DNA from: an uncultured Paracoccaceae bacterium
GTDB taxonomy: Bacteria > Pseudomonadota > Alphaproteobacteria > Rhodobacterales > Rhodobacteraceae
Length of the DNA stretch: 64,000 bases
Direction: 5' to 3'
NCBI GenBank assembly: GCA_947497185.1
Contig: CANMFL010000002.1
Location: forward strand, 1 to 64,000
Shown here: positions 7,904 through 16,976 of the stretch, one piece after another
Layout: every line of letters starts with the position of its first letter
Position numbering within the stretch: position 1 is the first letter of the stretch
Program-made: the position numbers and the translations under genes
The notes under the pieces: generated by a model
Database searches by the model: none
What the model was told of the DNA's origin: nothing
What the model saw: the letters and a program-made list of their open reading frames with translations, nothing else

Positions 7904-9274
7904 TCAATCGTACACGAGTTCAGGCAGCCACGTCACGAGTTCCGGCACCAATATCAGTGCAGTCACAACCGCCAATTGGATGATCACAAACGGAATGATG
8001 CCTTTGTAGATATCAATTGTGGTGACTTCGGCAGGCGACGCACCCTTGAGGTAGAATAGCGAGAACCCAACAGGCGGCGTGATGAACGATGTTTGTAGCG
8101 CAACCGAGAACAGCACGACGAACCAAACCGCATCAAAGCCGAGGTCATTCACAACCACAGGTCCGACGAGCGGCAAGAAGATCAACGTAATTTCGAGCCA
8201 GTCTAAAAAGAACCCTGCGACAAAGGCAAAGAACAGGACGGTGATGACGACGCCCATGTTGCCAAACGGGATGGCGTGAAGTCCTGCCGCGATCATTTCG
8301 TCGCCGCCCAAGGAGCGCATAACCAAGGCAAAGGCTGTCGCCCCGATGAAAATACCGAAGATGAACGACGTTGTCAGTGTGGTTCTGCGGGCAACCTCGT
8401 AGAGCACTTTAAAGCTCAGGCGCTTGTTGCCCAATGCGAGCAGCGTCGCACCCAGCGCGCCGATGCCCGCAGCTTCGGTGGGGGTGGCGATACCCATGAA
8501 GATACTGCCCAAAACAGCAAGGATCAGGGCCATTGGCGGAATGACGGCCGCGAACGTACGCAACAGACGCGTTGCCGTCAGCGGATCAGGGTTTTTCAGG
8601 CGCGGGGCCATCTCTGGCTTCACCGTAACTGCGGCGATGACATAAATCAGATAGCACGCACCGAGCAACAAGCCCGGGATCATAGCTCCCATGAACAACT
8701 CGCCTACGGACATCGCAAGCTGATCTGCCATAATGATCAGCATGATCGACGGCGGGATCAAAATACCAAGCGTTCCGGCAGAGGCGATAACGCCAGCGGC
8801 AAGCCGTTTATCATAGCCGTTCTCAAGCATGACAGGCATCGCGATCGTGGTCAGCAAGACAACCGACGCGCCAACAATCCCTGTCGAGGCCGCCAACAGA
8901 ATACCGATCAGAATAACCGCAATCGCCAAGCCACCGCGATACCGACCGAGCGTTGCTGCGAATTCGGACATCAGCTTTTGGGCGAGACCGGATTGGTCCA
9001 GCATTAGTCCCATAAAGATGAACATCGGTAGTGCGACGAGCACCCCGTTCTCCATTAGCGACCAAATGCGCTGCACGATGACGGAATAATCACGCCATGA
9101 ATCTAGGAAATAGGTGTCCACTTCAAAGCGGCTGTAAAGCTGTAGCGCCACAATGGTCGCAACCAAAGACACCCCAGCAAGCGACCAGACCACAGGCACA
9201 CCCAAAAACAGGAGGCCCATAAAACTCAATAGCATTCCGATCACGATCAACTCGTTTGCCGCAAAACCTAACAT
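7904..9274 (-). CDS. TRAP transporter large permease (DctM family)
   Basis: 456 residues of almost continuous hydrophobic segments, with family patterns such as MENGVLVALPMFIFMG near the N-terminus, SAGTLGILIPPSIMLIIMAD in the middle and ITPPVGFSLFYLKG near the end. It is the ion-coupled membrane channel of a tripartite ATP-independent periplasmic importer. It lies 34 bases after the small permease in the order P-Q-M. The likely substrate class is organic acids or related solutes and cannot be fixed from sequence. Confidence 0.93.
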   Translation of the reverse strand: MLGFAANELIVIGMLLSFMGLLFLGVPVVWSLAGVSLVATIVALQLYSRFEVDTYFLDSWRDYSVIVQRIWSLMENGVLVALPMFIFMGLMLDQSGLAQKLMSEFAATLGRYRGGLAIAVILIGILLAASTGIVGASVVLLTTIAMPVMLENGYDKRLAAGVIASAGTLGILIPPSIMLIIMADQLAMSVGELFMGAMIPGLLLGACYLIYVIAAVTVKPEMAPRLKNPDPLTATRLLRTFAAVIPPMALILAVLGSIFMGIATPTEAAGIGALGATLLALGNKRLSFKVLYEVARRTTLTTSFIFGIFIGATAFALVMRSLGGDEMIAAGLHAIPFGNMGVVITVLFFAFVAGFFLDWLEITLIFLPLVGPVVVNDLGFDAVWFVVLFSVALQTSFITPPVGFSLFYLKGASPAEVTTIDIYKGIIPFVIIQLAVVTALILVPELVTWLPELVYD

Positions 9275-9308
9275 CGGTTCTTCCTTTTTGACGTAATTTG
9301 AATGTGGA

Positions 9309-9863
9309 TTAGGATTTGCGGATCACTGCGACCATGCGCAGCGCACGTGCGAAGGCCGCGAGTATCAGCAGGCCCATCGCAAGCGGAATAACCGACTTGA
9401 GTATCCATCGGTAGGGTAAGCCACCGGGCGAGCGTGATGTCTCGCTCAGCTTATGCGAAAACTCCACGAATGGAATTGCGGCAGTGCCGACGACATAAGC
9501 GAACGGAATAACCAGAGCCACCATCGCGATCAGATCGATCCACGCACGACGCCGCGCCGGCCAGTGTTCGGCCAGTACGTCCACGCGGACGTGTTGGTCA
9601 TGCAAAAGGCAATAGGCCACGCCGACCATGAACGCGTAGGATGAAAGGTGCCATTGCATCTCCTCCATCGCGACAATGCTGTTTGAAAAGACATATCGTA
9701 AAATCACGTTCGTGATGACGATCAGAGTGAGCAAAATCCAACTCACATGTGCGGTCACGGCGACAGTGTTAATAATGCCTTCCGATATGCGCACGAGAAA
9801 AGGGGCAATAAAACCTTGCGGGTCGTTGTTGTTCGGTAATGTTGTCTCGACCAGCTTTGGCAT
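9309..9863 (-). CDS. TRAP transporter small permease (DctQ family)
   Basis: 184 residues with four membrane helices and the DctQ pattern (TLIVITNVILRYVFSNSI, EEMQWHLSSYAFMVGVAYCL, VRVDVL). This subunit couples the periplasmic binding protein to the large permease. It sits 36 bases after the binding-protein gene and 34 before the large permease, all on one strand. A conserved Asp-Val in HVRVDVL and the RYVF block support the family call. Confidence 0.92.
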   Translation of the reverse strand: MPKLVETTLPNNNDPQGFIAPFLVRISEGIINTVAVTAHVSWILLTLIVITNVILRYVFSNSIVAMEEMQWHLSSYAFMVGVAYCLLHDQHVRVDVLAEHWPARRRAWIDLIAMVALVIPFAYVVGTAAIPFVEFSHKLSETSRSPGGLPYRWILKSVIPLAMGLLILAAFARALRMVAVIRKS

Positions 9864-9899
9864 ATTGCCCCCCTTTATTTGTTTGATAACAGTCCCGAC

Positions 9900-10991
9900 T
9901 TACTCAGCCGGTGCGTTTTCCCATTGCCAGTCACGCGGCAGGTAAGCCACGGAACTCCAGACGGCGTTCTCTTCTTGGAAGGCCATCATGGACGAGTACA
10001 CTTTATCAAACATTTCGTCTGCTTCTGATTCACGGTCCATGACCACTGCGGTCGCGTCGCGGAATTTCTGCAAGACTTCGTCAGGCAACTGGCGTGCTTC
10101 AACACCATGTTCAGTTTCAAACTTTTGCAAAACCGCACCTTGCAACGCTTCTGCACGTGCCATCGCGTATGTCACGCCAGCCATGCAGGAGTTCTCGATC
10201 AGCGCTTGTGTCGTGGCGTTCAGATCACGCCAAACGTCGCCGTTCACATAGAGATACTGTGACGTGGACGGCTGGTGCCACCCTGGAAGGTGGTAGTATT
10301 TCGCAACCTGATAGAAGCCAAGCTGTTCGTCCACAGTTGGAAGCGAGAACTCAGTCGCGTCAAGAACGCCTGTTTCTAGGGCTTGGTACAATTCGCCACC
10401 CGGCAGAACCGTCACGGACATGCCGACTTCTTTCATGATCTCGCCACCAAGACCCGCTGCGCGGAACTTGAGACCTTCAAGCTGATCAACGCTGTCAATC
10501 GGGAACTTGAACCAACCAGCCGCTTCAGGGCTGATCACACCACAAAGGATCGGGTGTACGTTGTATGGTTCGAACAGTTCTTCAAGTAATTCGTTGCCGC
10601 CAGCTTGATACATCCACGCCGTAAATTGCGCAGGCTCAAGGCCAAAAGGCGTCGCACCAAACAAGGCAGAAGCAGGAACTTGGCCGCGCTCGTAACCCAT
10701 CCAGCTATAACCGGCATCGATTTGACCAGTTGCAACGCTTTCAAAAACGGCAAGAGCGGGGATCATTTGGTTCGGTTCAAACACCTGAAATGTGATTTTG
10801 CCACCAGAAGCGGCACTTACGCGTTCGGCAACCCAAGGCAACGCATCGCCCAAGGCGGTCAGGTTGGATGAAAAGCTGATTGGAACAGCCCAGCGAACGT
10901 CTTGAACTTCTTGCGCTGTTGCGGGGGCCGCGGCCGCGACAAGCGATAGGCCGGCCATAGCGGCGCTAAGACCTTTAACTTTGTTTAACAT
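9900..10991 (-). CDS. TRAP transporter solute-binding protein (DctP family)
   Basis: 363 residues from the chosen ATG at 10991. It has a signal peptide (LSAAMAGLSLVAAAAPATAQ) and a DctP fold: LTALGDALPWVAERVSA, FRAAGLGGEIMKEVGMSVT, LETGVLDATEFSLP. The motif GLGGEIMKEVGMSVTVLPGG and the residues around W-LP-Y-YHLPGWHQP resemble the TakP/2-oxoacid-binding branch, so a keto-acid or similar substrate is possible. An upstream start would add 17 residues, but GGAGGAAG six bases before this ATG and the clean signal peptide decide it. First gene of the transporter operon. Confidence 0.92.
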   Translation of the reverse strand: MLNKVKGLSAAMAGLSLVAAAAPATAQEVQDVRWAVPISFSSNLTALGDALPWVAERVSAASGGKITFQVFEPNQMIPALAVFESVATGQIDAGYSWMGYERGQVPASALFGATPFGLEPAQFTAWMYQAGGNELLEELFEPYNVHPILCGVISPEAAGWFKFPIDSVDQLEGLKFRAAGLGGEIMKEVGMSVTVLPGGELYQALETGVLDATEFSLPTVDEQLGFYQVAKYYHLPGWHQPSTSQYLYVNGDVWRDLNATTQALIENSCMAGVTYAMARAEALQGAVLQKFETEHGVEARQLPDEVLQKFRDATAVVMDRESEADEMFDKVYSSMMAFQEENAVWSSVAYLPRDWQWENAPAE

Positions 10992-11217
10992 ACGTCTTCC
11001 TCCCAGAAGTGTTTTTTGTCCAGCGGCGACGCGGTCAGGCATCAGGCTGGAAACCTCAGCTTAAAACGACAATGCGGAAAACGCCTATGAACCAATTTAG
11101 ACCTTACCTGTGCAAATACGTTCATTGCTACGCAGTCAGGCCTGCTGTTTCAATGGCCATTCTGTGCTGTAGCGCCGTTCTGGGCGCACATCACATATGA
11201 AATATGGAGAACATACC

Positions 11218-12822
11218 ATGCAGGACTACGGCGATTTTGACTATGTGATTGTAGGCGCAGGTTCAGCAGGATGTGTTCTTGCCAATAGATTAAGCGAAGA
11301 TCCTAACACACGGGTTTTATTGCTCGAATCCGGAGGAAGCGACAATTACCACTGGATCCATATTCCTGTTGGTTATCTCTACTGCATCGGCAATCCGCGC
11401 ACAGATTGGGGTTACTCTACCGCCGCTTGCGCAGGCTTGGGCGGGCGGTCCCTATTGTATCCGCGCGGCCGTGTTCTGGGGGGCTGTTCTTCGATCAACG
11501 GGATGCTTTATTTGCGGGGGCAGTCGAACGATTACGATGGCTGGCGTCAGTTGGGAAACACCGGCTGGGCGTGGGATGACGTTTTACCGTATTTTAAGAA
11601 ATCCGAAGACTATTATGCTGGCGAAGACGACGAACATGGCGAGGGCGGTGAATGGCGCGTCGAAGAGCAACGCCTGAACTGGGAAATTCTGGATGCATGG
11701 AAAGCCGCAGCAATTGAGGCAGGTATTCCAGAGACATCCGATTTTAACCGTGGCGACAACTTTGGGGTTGGTTACTTTAAAGTAAATCAGCGAAACGGTT
11801 GGCGCTGGAGTTCGGCCAAGGGGTTTCTGCGACCTGCAAAGTCACGGCCAAATCTTGAAGTGATGACCCACGCACAGGCTCAAAAGGTTTTGTTCGCGGG
11901 AAAGCGAGCGACAGGCGTGCAGTTTTTGCGCAAGGGGGCCCTATCCAAAGTCAGCGCACGCCGCGAGGTGATCCTGTCATCTGGTGCCGTCGGCACGCCG
12001 CAATTGCTTCAACTGTCAGGTATAGGCCCGGGCGGATTGCTACAGAAACACGGCATTGATGTGGTACACGAGGCGCCAGAGGTCGGCGGCAATCTGCAAG
12101 ACCACCTGCAAATTCGCTGCGCTTACAAAGTCTCGGGTGTGAAAACCTTGAATGTGATGAGTTCAACACTTTGGGGCAAAGCAAAAATTGGCCTCGAATA
12201 CGCGCTGAAACGTACGGGGCCGATGTCGATGGCCCCTAGCCAGTTGGGTGCATTCGCCTATTCCGACGAGCGTCTAGCGTCTCCCGATTTGGAGTATCAC
12301 GTGCAGCCCGTCACGCTCGAAGCATTCGGCCAAGCGCCGCATGACTTCCCTGCGATCACCGCTAGCGTCTGCCACCTGCGTCCGGAAAGTCGCGGCCATG
12401 TGCATATTACGTCGCCCGACGCTGCATCGCATCCCGAAATTCAACCCAATTACCTTGCCACAGAAGGCGACCGCATCGTCGCGGCCAACGCCATCCGCAA
12501 AACCCGCGAAATCATGGGCCAATCCGCGCTTGCACGTTACATGCCGGAAGAATTCAAACCCGGACCGCGCTATCAAACTGAAGAAGAATTGGTCGAAGGC
12601 GCGAGCCAGATCGCATCGACGATCTTCCATCCGGTCGGCACAGCACGCATGGGAATCGACGAAAACGCCGTGGTTGACCCGCAGTTGCGCGTTAACGGTG
12701 TGACGAACTTGCGGGTTGTGGACGCATCAATCATGCCTAATATCACGTCTGGAAATACAAACTCTCCGACCGTTATGATCGCAGAGCGGGCGAGCGATTT
12801 CATACTTGGACGCAACCTTTAG
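11218..12822 (+). CDS. GMC-family FAD oxidoreductase (choline dehydrogenase-like)
   Basis: 534 residues. The FAD-binding GAGSAGCVLANRL stands at the N-terminus. The GMC signature YPRGRVLGGCSSINGM follows near residue 85, and the second signature (SSGAVGTPQLLQLSGIG) lies in the middle. The C-terminal catalytic region holds HPVGTARMG and a late Asn in NTNSPTVMIAERA. Members oxidise alcohols such as choline or aliphatic and polyethylene glycol alcohols. The start at 11218 is preferred over an ATG 21 bases upstream because GGAGAA precedes it by seven bases. It is divergent from the TRAP operon, and both may serve the same substrate. Confidence 0.9.
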   Translation: MQDYGDFDYVIVGAGSAGCVLANRLSEDPNTRVLLLESGGSDNYHWIHIPVGYLYCIGNPRTDWGYSTAACAGLGGRSLLYPRGRVLGGCSSINGMLYLRGQSNDYDGWRQLGNTGWAWDDVLPYFKKSEDYYAGEDDEHGEGGEWRVEEQRLNWEILDAWKAAAIEAGIPETSDFNRGDNFGVGYFKVNQRNGWRWSSAKGFLRPAKSRPNLEVMTHAQAQKVLFAGKRATGVQFLRKGALSKVSARREVILSSGAVGTPQLLQLSGIGPGGLLQKHGIDVVHEAPEVGGNLQDHLQIRCAYKVSGVKTLNVMSSTLWGKAKIGLEYALKRTGPMSMAPSQLGAFAYSDERLASPDLEYHVQPVTLEAFGQAPHDFPAITASVCHLRPESRGHVHITSPDAASHPEIQPNYLATEGDRIVAANAIRKTREIMGQSALARYMPEEFKPGPRYQTEEELVEGASQIASTIFHPVGTARMGIDENAVVDPQLRVNGVTNLRVVDASIMPNITSGNTNSPTVMIAERASDFILGRNL

Positions 12823-12869
12823 GGCAGGGTGGGCACTGTCCCGTCGCTGGTGACGCCCAGCACAACCTG

Positions 12870-15095
12870 TTAGTTCATCTGCACCTTCGAGCCTTTTACG
12901 GTAATTTTCGACGCTGCTTTCACGTTTATTTTTCCGCTGGCCTTAATGTCGATGTCTTTTCCGTTGATCTGGAATGTGCCGTCTTTTTTCAGAACCATGG
13001 TGCTTTTGCCGACGGTGATGGTTAGCTCGTCGCCGACGTCGATGTTCAGCTTTTTACCCACCGAAATGCTCATGTCTTCGGCGACATCAATGTCCATCGT
13101 CTTGCCTGACGTGACCGCGATGGTTTCGCCCGATGTCACGGCGATGGATTTACCAGAGGTCACATCAATGCTCTCGCCAGATGCGACGGCGATGGATTTG
13201 CCCGATTCCGTGTCGATGGATTCGCCGGATTTGATGGCGATGGATTTCCCGACCTGCACCGATTGCGAAACGCCGATTGTCGCCGAGGACGAAATGCCGA
13301 TGGTCTTGGTTTTGGTCAGGTCAATGGTTTCAACGTAGTGGCCTTCGCCGGGGATCGCTGCGCCCATCAAGCCGAGACCCGCCGCGACGCTACCAACGCC
13401 GCCTGCCATGCCTGCGGCCGCCGCGCTGACGACCTTACCGATAGCCGATGGCCCAACGGTTAGGTTCATATTGCCGCCGATGGCTTCCACGTGGTTGTTG
13501 TTCACTTCAATGGATTTGTTCTGGCCGACAGATTGCACCCAGTTATTATCAATCCGTTCAGAATGACAGTTAAGCGTTTTTTCGTTGCGGTCTTTTTGAG
13601 CGTGCACAAAGATTTCTTCTTTGGATTTTTCGTCCTCGAACCGCAGCTCGTTAAATCCTGTGCCTTGATGCGTGTTCGTCTTGAATGTGGACCGCGTTTT
13701 ATTGGCGGGTAGCGGGTAAGGGACGTCGTTTTTTCCGTTATAAACGCAGCCCGTCACAAGCGGCAGATCGGGGTTTCCTTCAAGAAACTCGACGACGACC
13801 TCCATTCCTATGCGCGGGATCACCATACCGCCCCAGCCTTTGCCAGCCCAGTTTTGCGACACGCGGCAGCGCATGGAATAGGCTTGCGCAAGGTCCCAGT
13901 GGAAATGCACCAAAATGCGTCCGTATTCGTCGCAATCAATTTCGCCTTCGCCAACGACAGTAGCGGTCTGCGGGCCCTGCACTGTAGGGATATGCGTTTT
14001 GCGTTCGGGCGCGAGCGGGGCGGCCGTGGGCAGCATCACATATGTGCCTTCATAAGTCGCCGTGCCGCTGCCATTACCGCTGGCGTAGGTATTGCTGGAA
14101 TAGGTGTGCCGTGCGGTCAGGCAAAGGCACGGATCATCAACGCCCTTGATAGGATCACCGGTGATTTTCACGATCAGTCCCGCACGCATAGAGGTAGCGT
14201 CGCCCGTCACAAAATGCCGATCATCTTGGCCGCGTTCTTGTGCTGTGCGCAGCTTGGCAAGCTTCTTACCCTCAGATTGGTCAAGATAATTACCAGGGAA
14301 ATCAAAACTTTCGATGATGCCTTCGTCAAAGGCCGCGTCACCCGTATGATCGGCCTCCATCATCGCAAGCGGGGTTTTGAAATTGTAATCGGTTAGACGG
14401 ATCGCACCTGTCGTGATGCGGCGGGCGGGCGAAACGTGCCAAAAATGTTCTTCGTCGGCGCGGTGCATCTCGGGCACTTGCACAAATCTGCGGCTGTCGC
14501 CCGCGATCGGGCCGTGTTCGGTCATATCGTCTGTCAGGACCAATGTGTGTCCCGCGTCGGTATGGGCAAAGTGGTAGCTGATTCCAAAGCGTTCCATCAG
14601 ACGCGTCGCGAAAGCCAGATCGCTTTCGCGGTATTGCACGGTGTATTCGAGCGGCGCGTAGCTTTTGGTTAGCTTCTTTTTGACAGCAGGTTCGCCAAGG
14701 TGGCTGTAGGGTGACAACAGTTCGTCCAAGATTTCCACAACAGACTTTTCAGCAAAAATCCGTTGGTTGCGGCGTAGTCCAGCAAGCCAGAACCATGGCC
14801 GCAATGTCAGGTCATACCGCCAGCCGTTTTCATCAACGCCGTTGAATTTGGCCGCTGTCACAAAGCCATGAAATACCTGATCGGGGTTCTCGAAGGTCTT
14901 TAGTGAAACGCTGGCTGGCGTGCCGACCAATGCGTTGAAATCAATGTCTGCTTTAACTGATAAAGCCTCGACGTTGAAGTTAAACAACGTGTTCACATGT
15001 TCATCACCATTGAAACGCAACAGGACCAACTCGTCCGCACCTAGGGCCGTCGTGAGCATGCCCATTCGCCCATCTTGAAGAAAATCCGGTGCCAT
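12870..15095 (-). CDS. vgrG: Type VI secretion system spike protein VgrG (TssI)
   Basis: 741 residues. The first ~370 form the gp27-like hub (KFNGVDENGWRYDLTLRPW, YRESDLAFATRLMERFGISY). The OB-fold gp5-like part runs from about 375 to 460 (DEYGRILVHFHWD, WGGMVIPRIGMEVVVEFLEG). A repetitive beta-helix needle ends the protein; at 615-665 it carries pairs such as SIAVASGESIDVTSG. A Gly/Ala-rich hydrophobic segment at 549-582 interrupts the needle, which is unusual. There is no C-terminal effector domain, so cargo should attach through the PAAR-like protein encoded nearby. No core T6SS gene is in the window. It is encoded on the opposite strand from its accessory genes. Confidence 0.95.
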   Translation of the reverse strand: MAPDFLQDGRMGMLTTALGADELVLLRFNGDEHVNTLFNFNVEALSVKADIDFNALVGTPASVSLKTFENPDQVFHGFVTAAKFNGVDENGWRYDLTLRPWFWLAGLRRNQRIFAEKSVVEILDELLSPYSHLGEPAVKKKLTKSYAPLEYTVQYRESDLAFATRLMERFGISYHFAHTDAGHTLVLTDDMTEHGPIAGDSRRFVQVPEMHRADEEHFWHVSPARRITTGAIRLTDYNFKTPLAMMEADHTGDAAFDEGIIESFDFPGNYLDQSEGKKLAKLRTAQERGQDDRHFVTGDATSMRAGLIVKITGDPIKGVDDPCLCLTARHTYSSNTYASGNGSGTATYEGTYVMLPTAAPLAPERKTHIPTVQGPQTATVVGEGEIDCDEYGRILVHFHWDLAQAYSMRCRVSQNWAGKGWGGMVIPRIGMEVVVEFLEGNPDLPLVTGCVYNGKNDVPYPLPANKTRSTFKTNTHQGTGFNELRFEDEKSKEEIFVHAQKDRNEKTLNCHSERIDNNWVQSVGQNKSIEVNNNHVEAIGGNMNLTVGPSAIGKVVSAAAAGMAGGVGSVAAGLGLMGAAIPGEGHYVETIDLTKTKTIGISSSATIGVSQSVQVGKSIAIKSGESIDTESGKSIAVASGESIDVTSGKSIAVTSGETIAVTSGKTMDIDVAEDMSISVGKKLNIDVGDELTITVGKSTMVLKKDGTFQINGKDIDIKASGKINVKAASKITVKGSKVQMN

Positions 15096-15166
15096 TACAG
15101 TGTCCTAACATGCTCAAAACGATATTTGCGTACTAAACTGGTCGCTCCACATCCGTAATTTATGCG

Positions 15167-15179
15167 TGACCTAGGGTCA
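15167..15179. promoter_or_regulatory. Shared motif upstream of vgrG
   Basis: TGACC-TAG-GGTCA forms a short inverted repeat 70-85 bases upstream of the vgrG start. A close relative (TGACC-CTA-GGGTA) lies at 15745-15757 in front of the other T6SS genes. Shared position suggests a common regulator or promoter; the site is unproven. Confidence 0.35.
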
Positions 15180-15284
15180 GCTTCACATGGAATCACTTTC
15201 GGAAACAAGTATGGGAACCGCTACCTTTGCTTTGTAACAGCCAGTTGGTGGTGCGAAATAATCGTTAATCTGCGTCGTGCAGGG

Positions 15285-15644
15285 TCATCCTGTAAAGGCA
15301 GTGTAGCCTGCGTCGTCCATCATGTGATCGATTTCTGTCGGGTTCGCGACGCTCATCTTAAACAACCAGCCGTTGCCCATCGGGTCGTCATTTGCGAGGC
15401 TCGGATTGCCTGCCAAGGCGGTGTTAATTGCCACCACGTCGCCCGAGATCGGTGCCGAAATATCAGACACCGCCTTGCTGCTTTCGACAACCGCGACTTC
15501 GTCACCTAGCGCTATGGTATCGCCCGTCTGCGGCAGATCAATAAACAGCAACGTACCCAGCTGCGCCACGGCGAAGGGCGTGATCCCAACCACGACAAAA
15601 CCGTTCTCTGCGCGAAGCCAGTGATGTTCCTTCGTGTATCTCAT
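15285..15644 (-). CDS. gcvH: GcvH-like lipoyl carrier protein, orphan in a T6SS island
   Basis: 119 residues from the ATG at 15644. The lipoyl domain is complete: YTKEHHWLR at the start, VGITPFAVAQLG, then EVAVVESSKAVSDISAP with the lipoylation Lys 57, and NPSLANDDPMGNGWLFKM. The glycine cleavage H protein shuttles aminomethyl groups and also serves in lipoate relay. No gcvT or gcvP lies nearby, and the gene sits between vgrG and the DUF2169 gene. It may be a normal H protein in an odd place or may have been recruited to the secretion system. An upstream start adding 19 residues is less likely because that extension is Cys/Arg-rich and unlike the family. Confidence 0.85.
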   Translation of the reverse strand: MRYTKEHHWLRAENGFVVVGITPFAVAQLGTLLFIDLPQTGDTIALGDEVAVVESSKAVSDISAPISGDVVAINTALAGNPSLANDDPMGNGWLFKMSVANPTEIDHMMDDAGYTAFTG

Positions 15645-15744
15645 ACCGCGCATTCCTTTGGCCGTTGGTGTCACGCTGCATCGACATCGCCGTCCGATCA
15701 AGCAATTTTCGATGCTACGATGACGCTACGGGTATTCCAGACTT

Positions 15745-15757
15745 GACCCTAGGGTAC
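15745..15757. promoter_or_regulatory. Shared motif in the gcvH / DUF2169 divergent promoter
   Basis: TGACCCTAGGGTA contains the perfect 10-base palindrome ACCCTAGGGT (15746-15755). It lies about 100 bases from each divergent start and matches the motif upstream of vgrG. It may double as a -35 element (TTGACC). Confidence 0.35.
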
Positions 15758-15866
15758 TTCCACGCCCAAGCTGCGTGAATATCGCGATTGTCACAAAAAC
15801 CTTTCCTAAATCCATTATGGCTGGAACGGTTCATTCGGTTTTAAGCAATTTTCACGCGAGGCGCAG

Positions 15867-16976
15867 ATGCATATCGACCTCAAAGGATCAGGGAACAGCG
15901 GGTTTAGCATCGGTATAGATCCGACTGGGCGTGAACATGTCGTGGTTATCACGAAGCGTCGGTTGAGATTTCCCGCTGTTTCGGGCGGGGTTTGCACATG
16001 GTCCGATGCGATCCCTGCGCTATGCACGGCGGATAAATTTAGTGGCGAACCGGGCATGTCTGCGGTGACGTTCGAATCCGAATTTGCGATGCGCAAACCT
16101 TATTGCGATGTGCTGGTTCACGGTGCGGCCTACGCGCCCAATGGTGCGCCCGCCCCGATTGTCTACGCTGGTCTGCAATGCGGAACCGTTTCGAAGACGA
16201 TAGTGGTTTTTGGCTCGCGGGTCTGGGAACGCTACATAACCGGTCCCGCGCCGTCAGAGCCCGCGCTGTTCGTGCGTCAGGATATTTCGTATGATCACGC
16301 ATTTGGCGGTGTCGATGCGCTTGACCCATCCGAAAAGGCCCCCCCGATGTATCCGCTCAACATTGTCGGCGTCGGCTGGCATCAATCCTGTAATCGCGAC
16401 ATTGTTGAAGGCACGCCGTTGCCCGCCTGCGAAGATCCGCAGAACTTGATCAGTACCCCGTGGAGCAAAGTCACACCTGTCAGCTTTGGCCCGATAGCGC
16501 GTGGTGCGCCAGAACGCGCGAAATACGCGGGAACCTATGACGAGGCGTGGATCGAGGACCGTTTTCCACATTTGCCTGATGACTACGATGACCGCTACGC
16601 TCAATCGGCGCCCGCCGATCAGCAAATCCGTCATCCATCTGGGGGCGAAGTGATCAAGTTGAACAATATGATGTCCGATCACGCTGGCCCATTCGAGATG
16701 CAGTTACCAAACCTTGATCTGCCAGTCGTGTTTTCACGCAGGCGCGGCGAAGATATTCCCGCCCGACCCGTCACCGACACATTGATTATCGAACCGGACC
16801 AGCGCCATATCGACGTGATCACCCGCGCAAGCCTGCCATTGAAACGCGATGTTCTGGAGATGCGCGAAGCCATTATCGGCAAACGAGGTCGCGGGTATTG
16901 GCGCGCACGTGCGCTGGGGAAAACCTACAACCAGGGCCTTGCTGGGCTTGGGCAGGACAAAGTGGTGCCCGAATGA
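15867..16976 (+). CDS. DUF2169 family type VI secretion accessory protein
   Basis: 369 residues. DUF2169 proteins recur beside DUF4150/PAAR-like tips and VgrG and are thought to act as loading adaptors or chaperones. Family-like features are the early VVVITKRRLRFP strand, KPYCDVLVHGAAYAP (about 75-90), FVRQDISYDHAFGG (about 135) and YPLNIVGVGWHQ (about 160). No signal peptide or membrane helix is present, so it is cytoplasmic. It is the first gene of a six-gene run whose members are separated by 16 bases or fewer. Its stop overlaps the next start by four bases (ATGA), implying coupled translation. Confidence 0.88.
   Translation: MHIDLKGSGNSGFSIGIDPTGREHVVVITKRRLRFPAVSGGVCTWSDAIPALCTADKFSGEPGMSAVTFESEFAMRKPYCDVLVHGAAYAPNGAPAPIVYAGLQCGTVSKTIVVFGSRVWERYITGPAPSEPALFVRQDISYDHAFGGVDALDPSEKAPPMYPLNIVGVGWHQSCNRDIVEGTPLPACEDPQNLISTPWSKVTPVSFGPIARGAPERAKYAGTYDEAWIEDRFPHLPDDYDDRYAQSAPADQQIRHPSGGEVIKLNNMMSDHAGPFEMQLPNLDLPVVFSRRRGEDIPARPVTDTLIIEPDQRHIDVITRASLPLKRDVLEMREAIIGKRGRGYWRARALGKTYNQGLAGLGQDKVVPE

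Noticed and set aside
8276..9007. 243-codon plus-strand frame opposite the TRAP large permease
   Set aside because: Composition is Arg/Gln/His-rich and without a family; the permease is unambiguous.
13854..14396. 180-codon plus-strand frame opposite vgrG
   Set aside because: It lies wholly within the strong VgrG gene and resembles no family.
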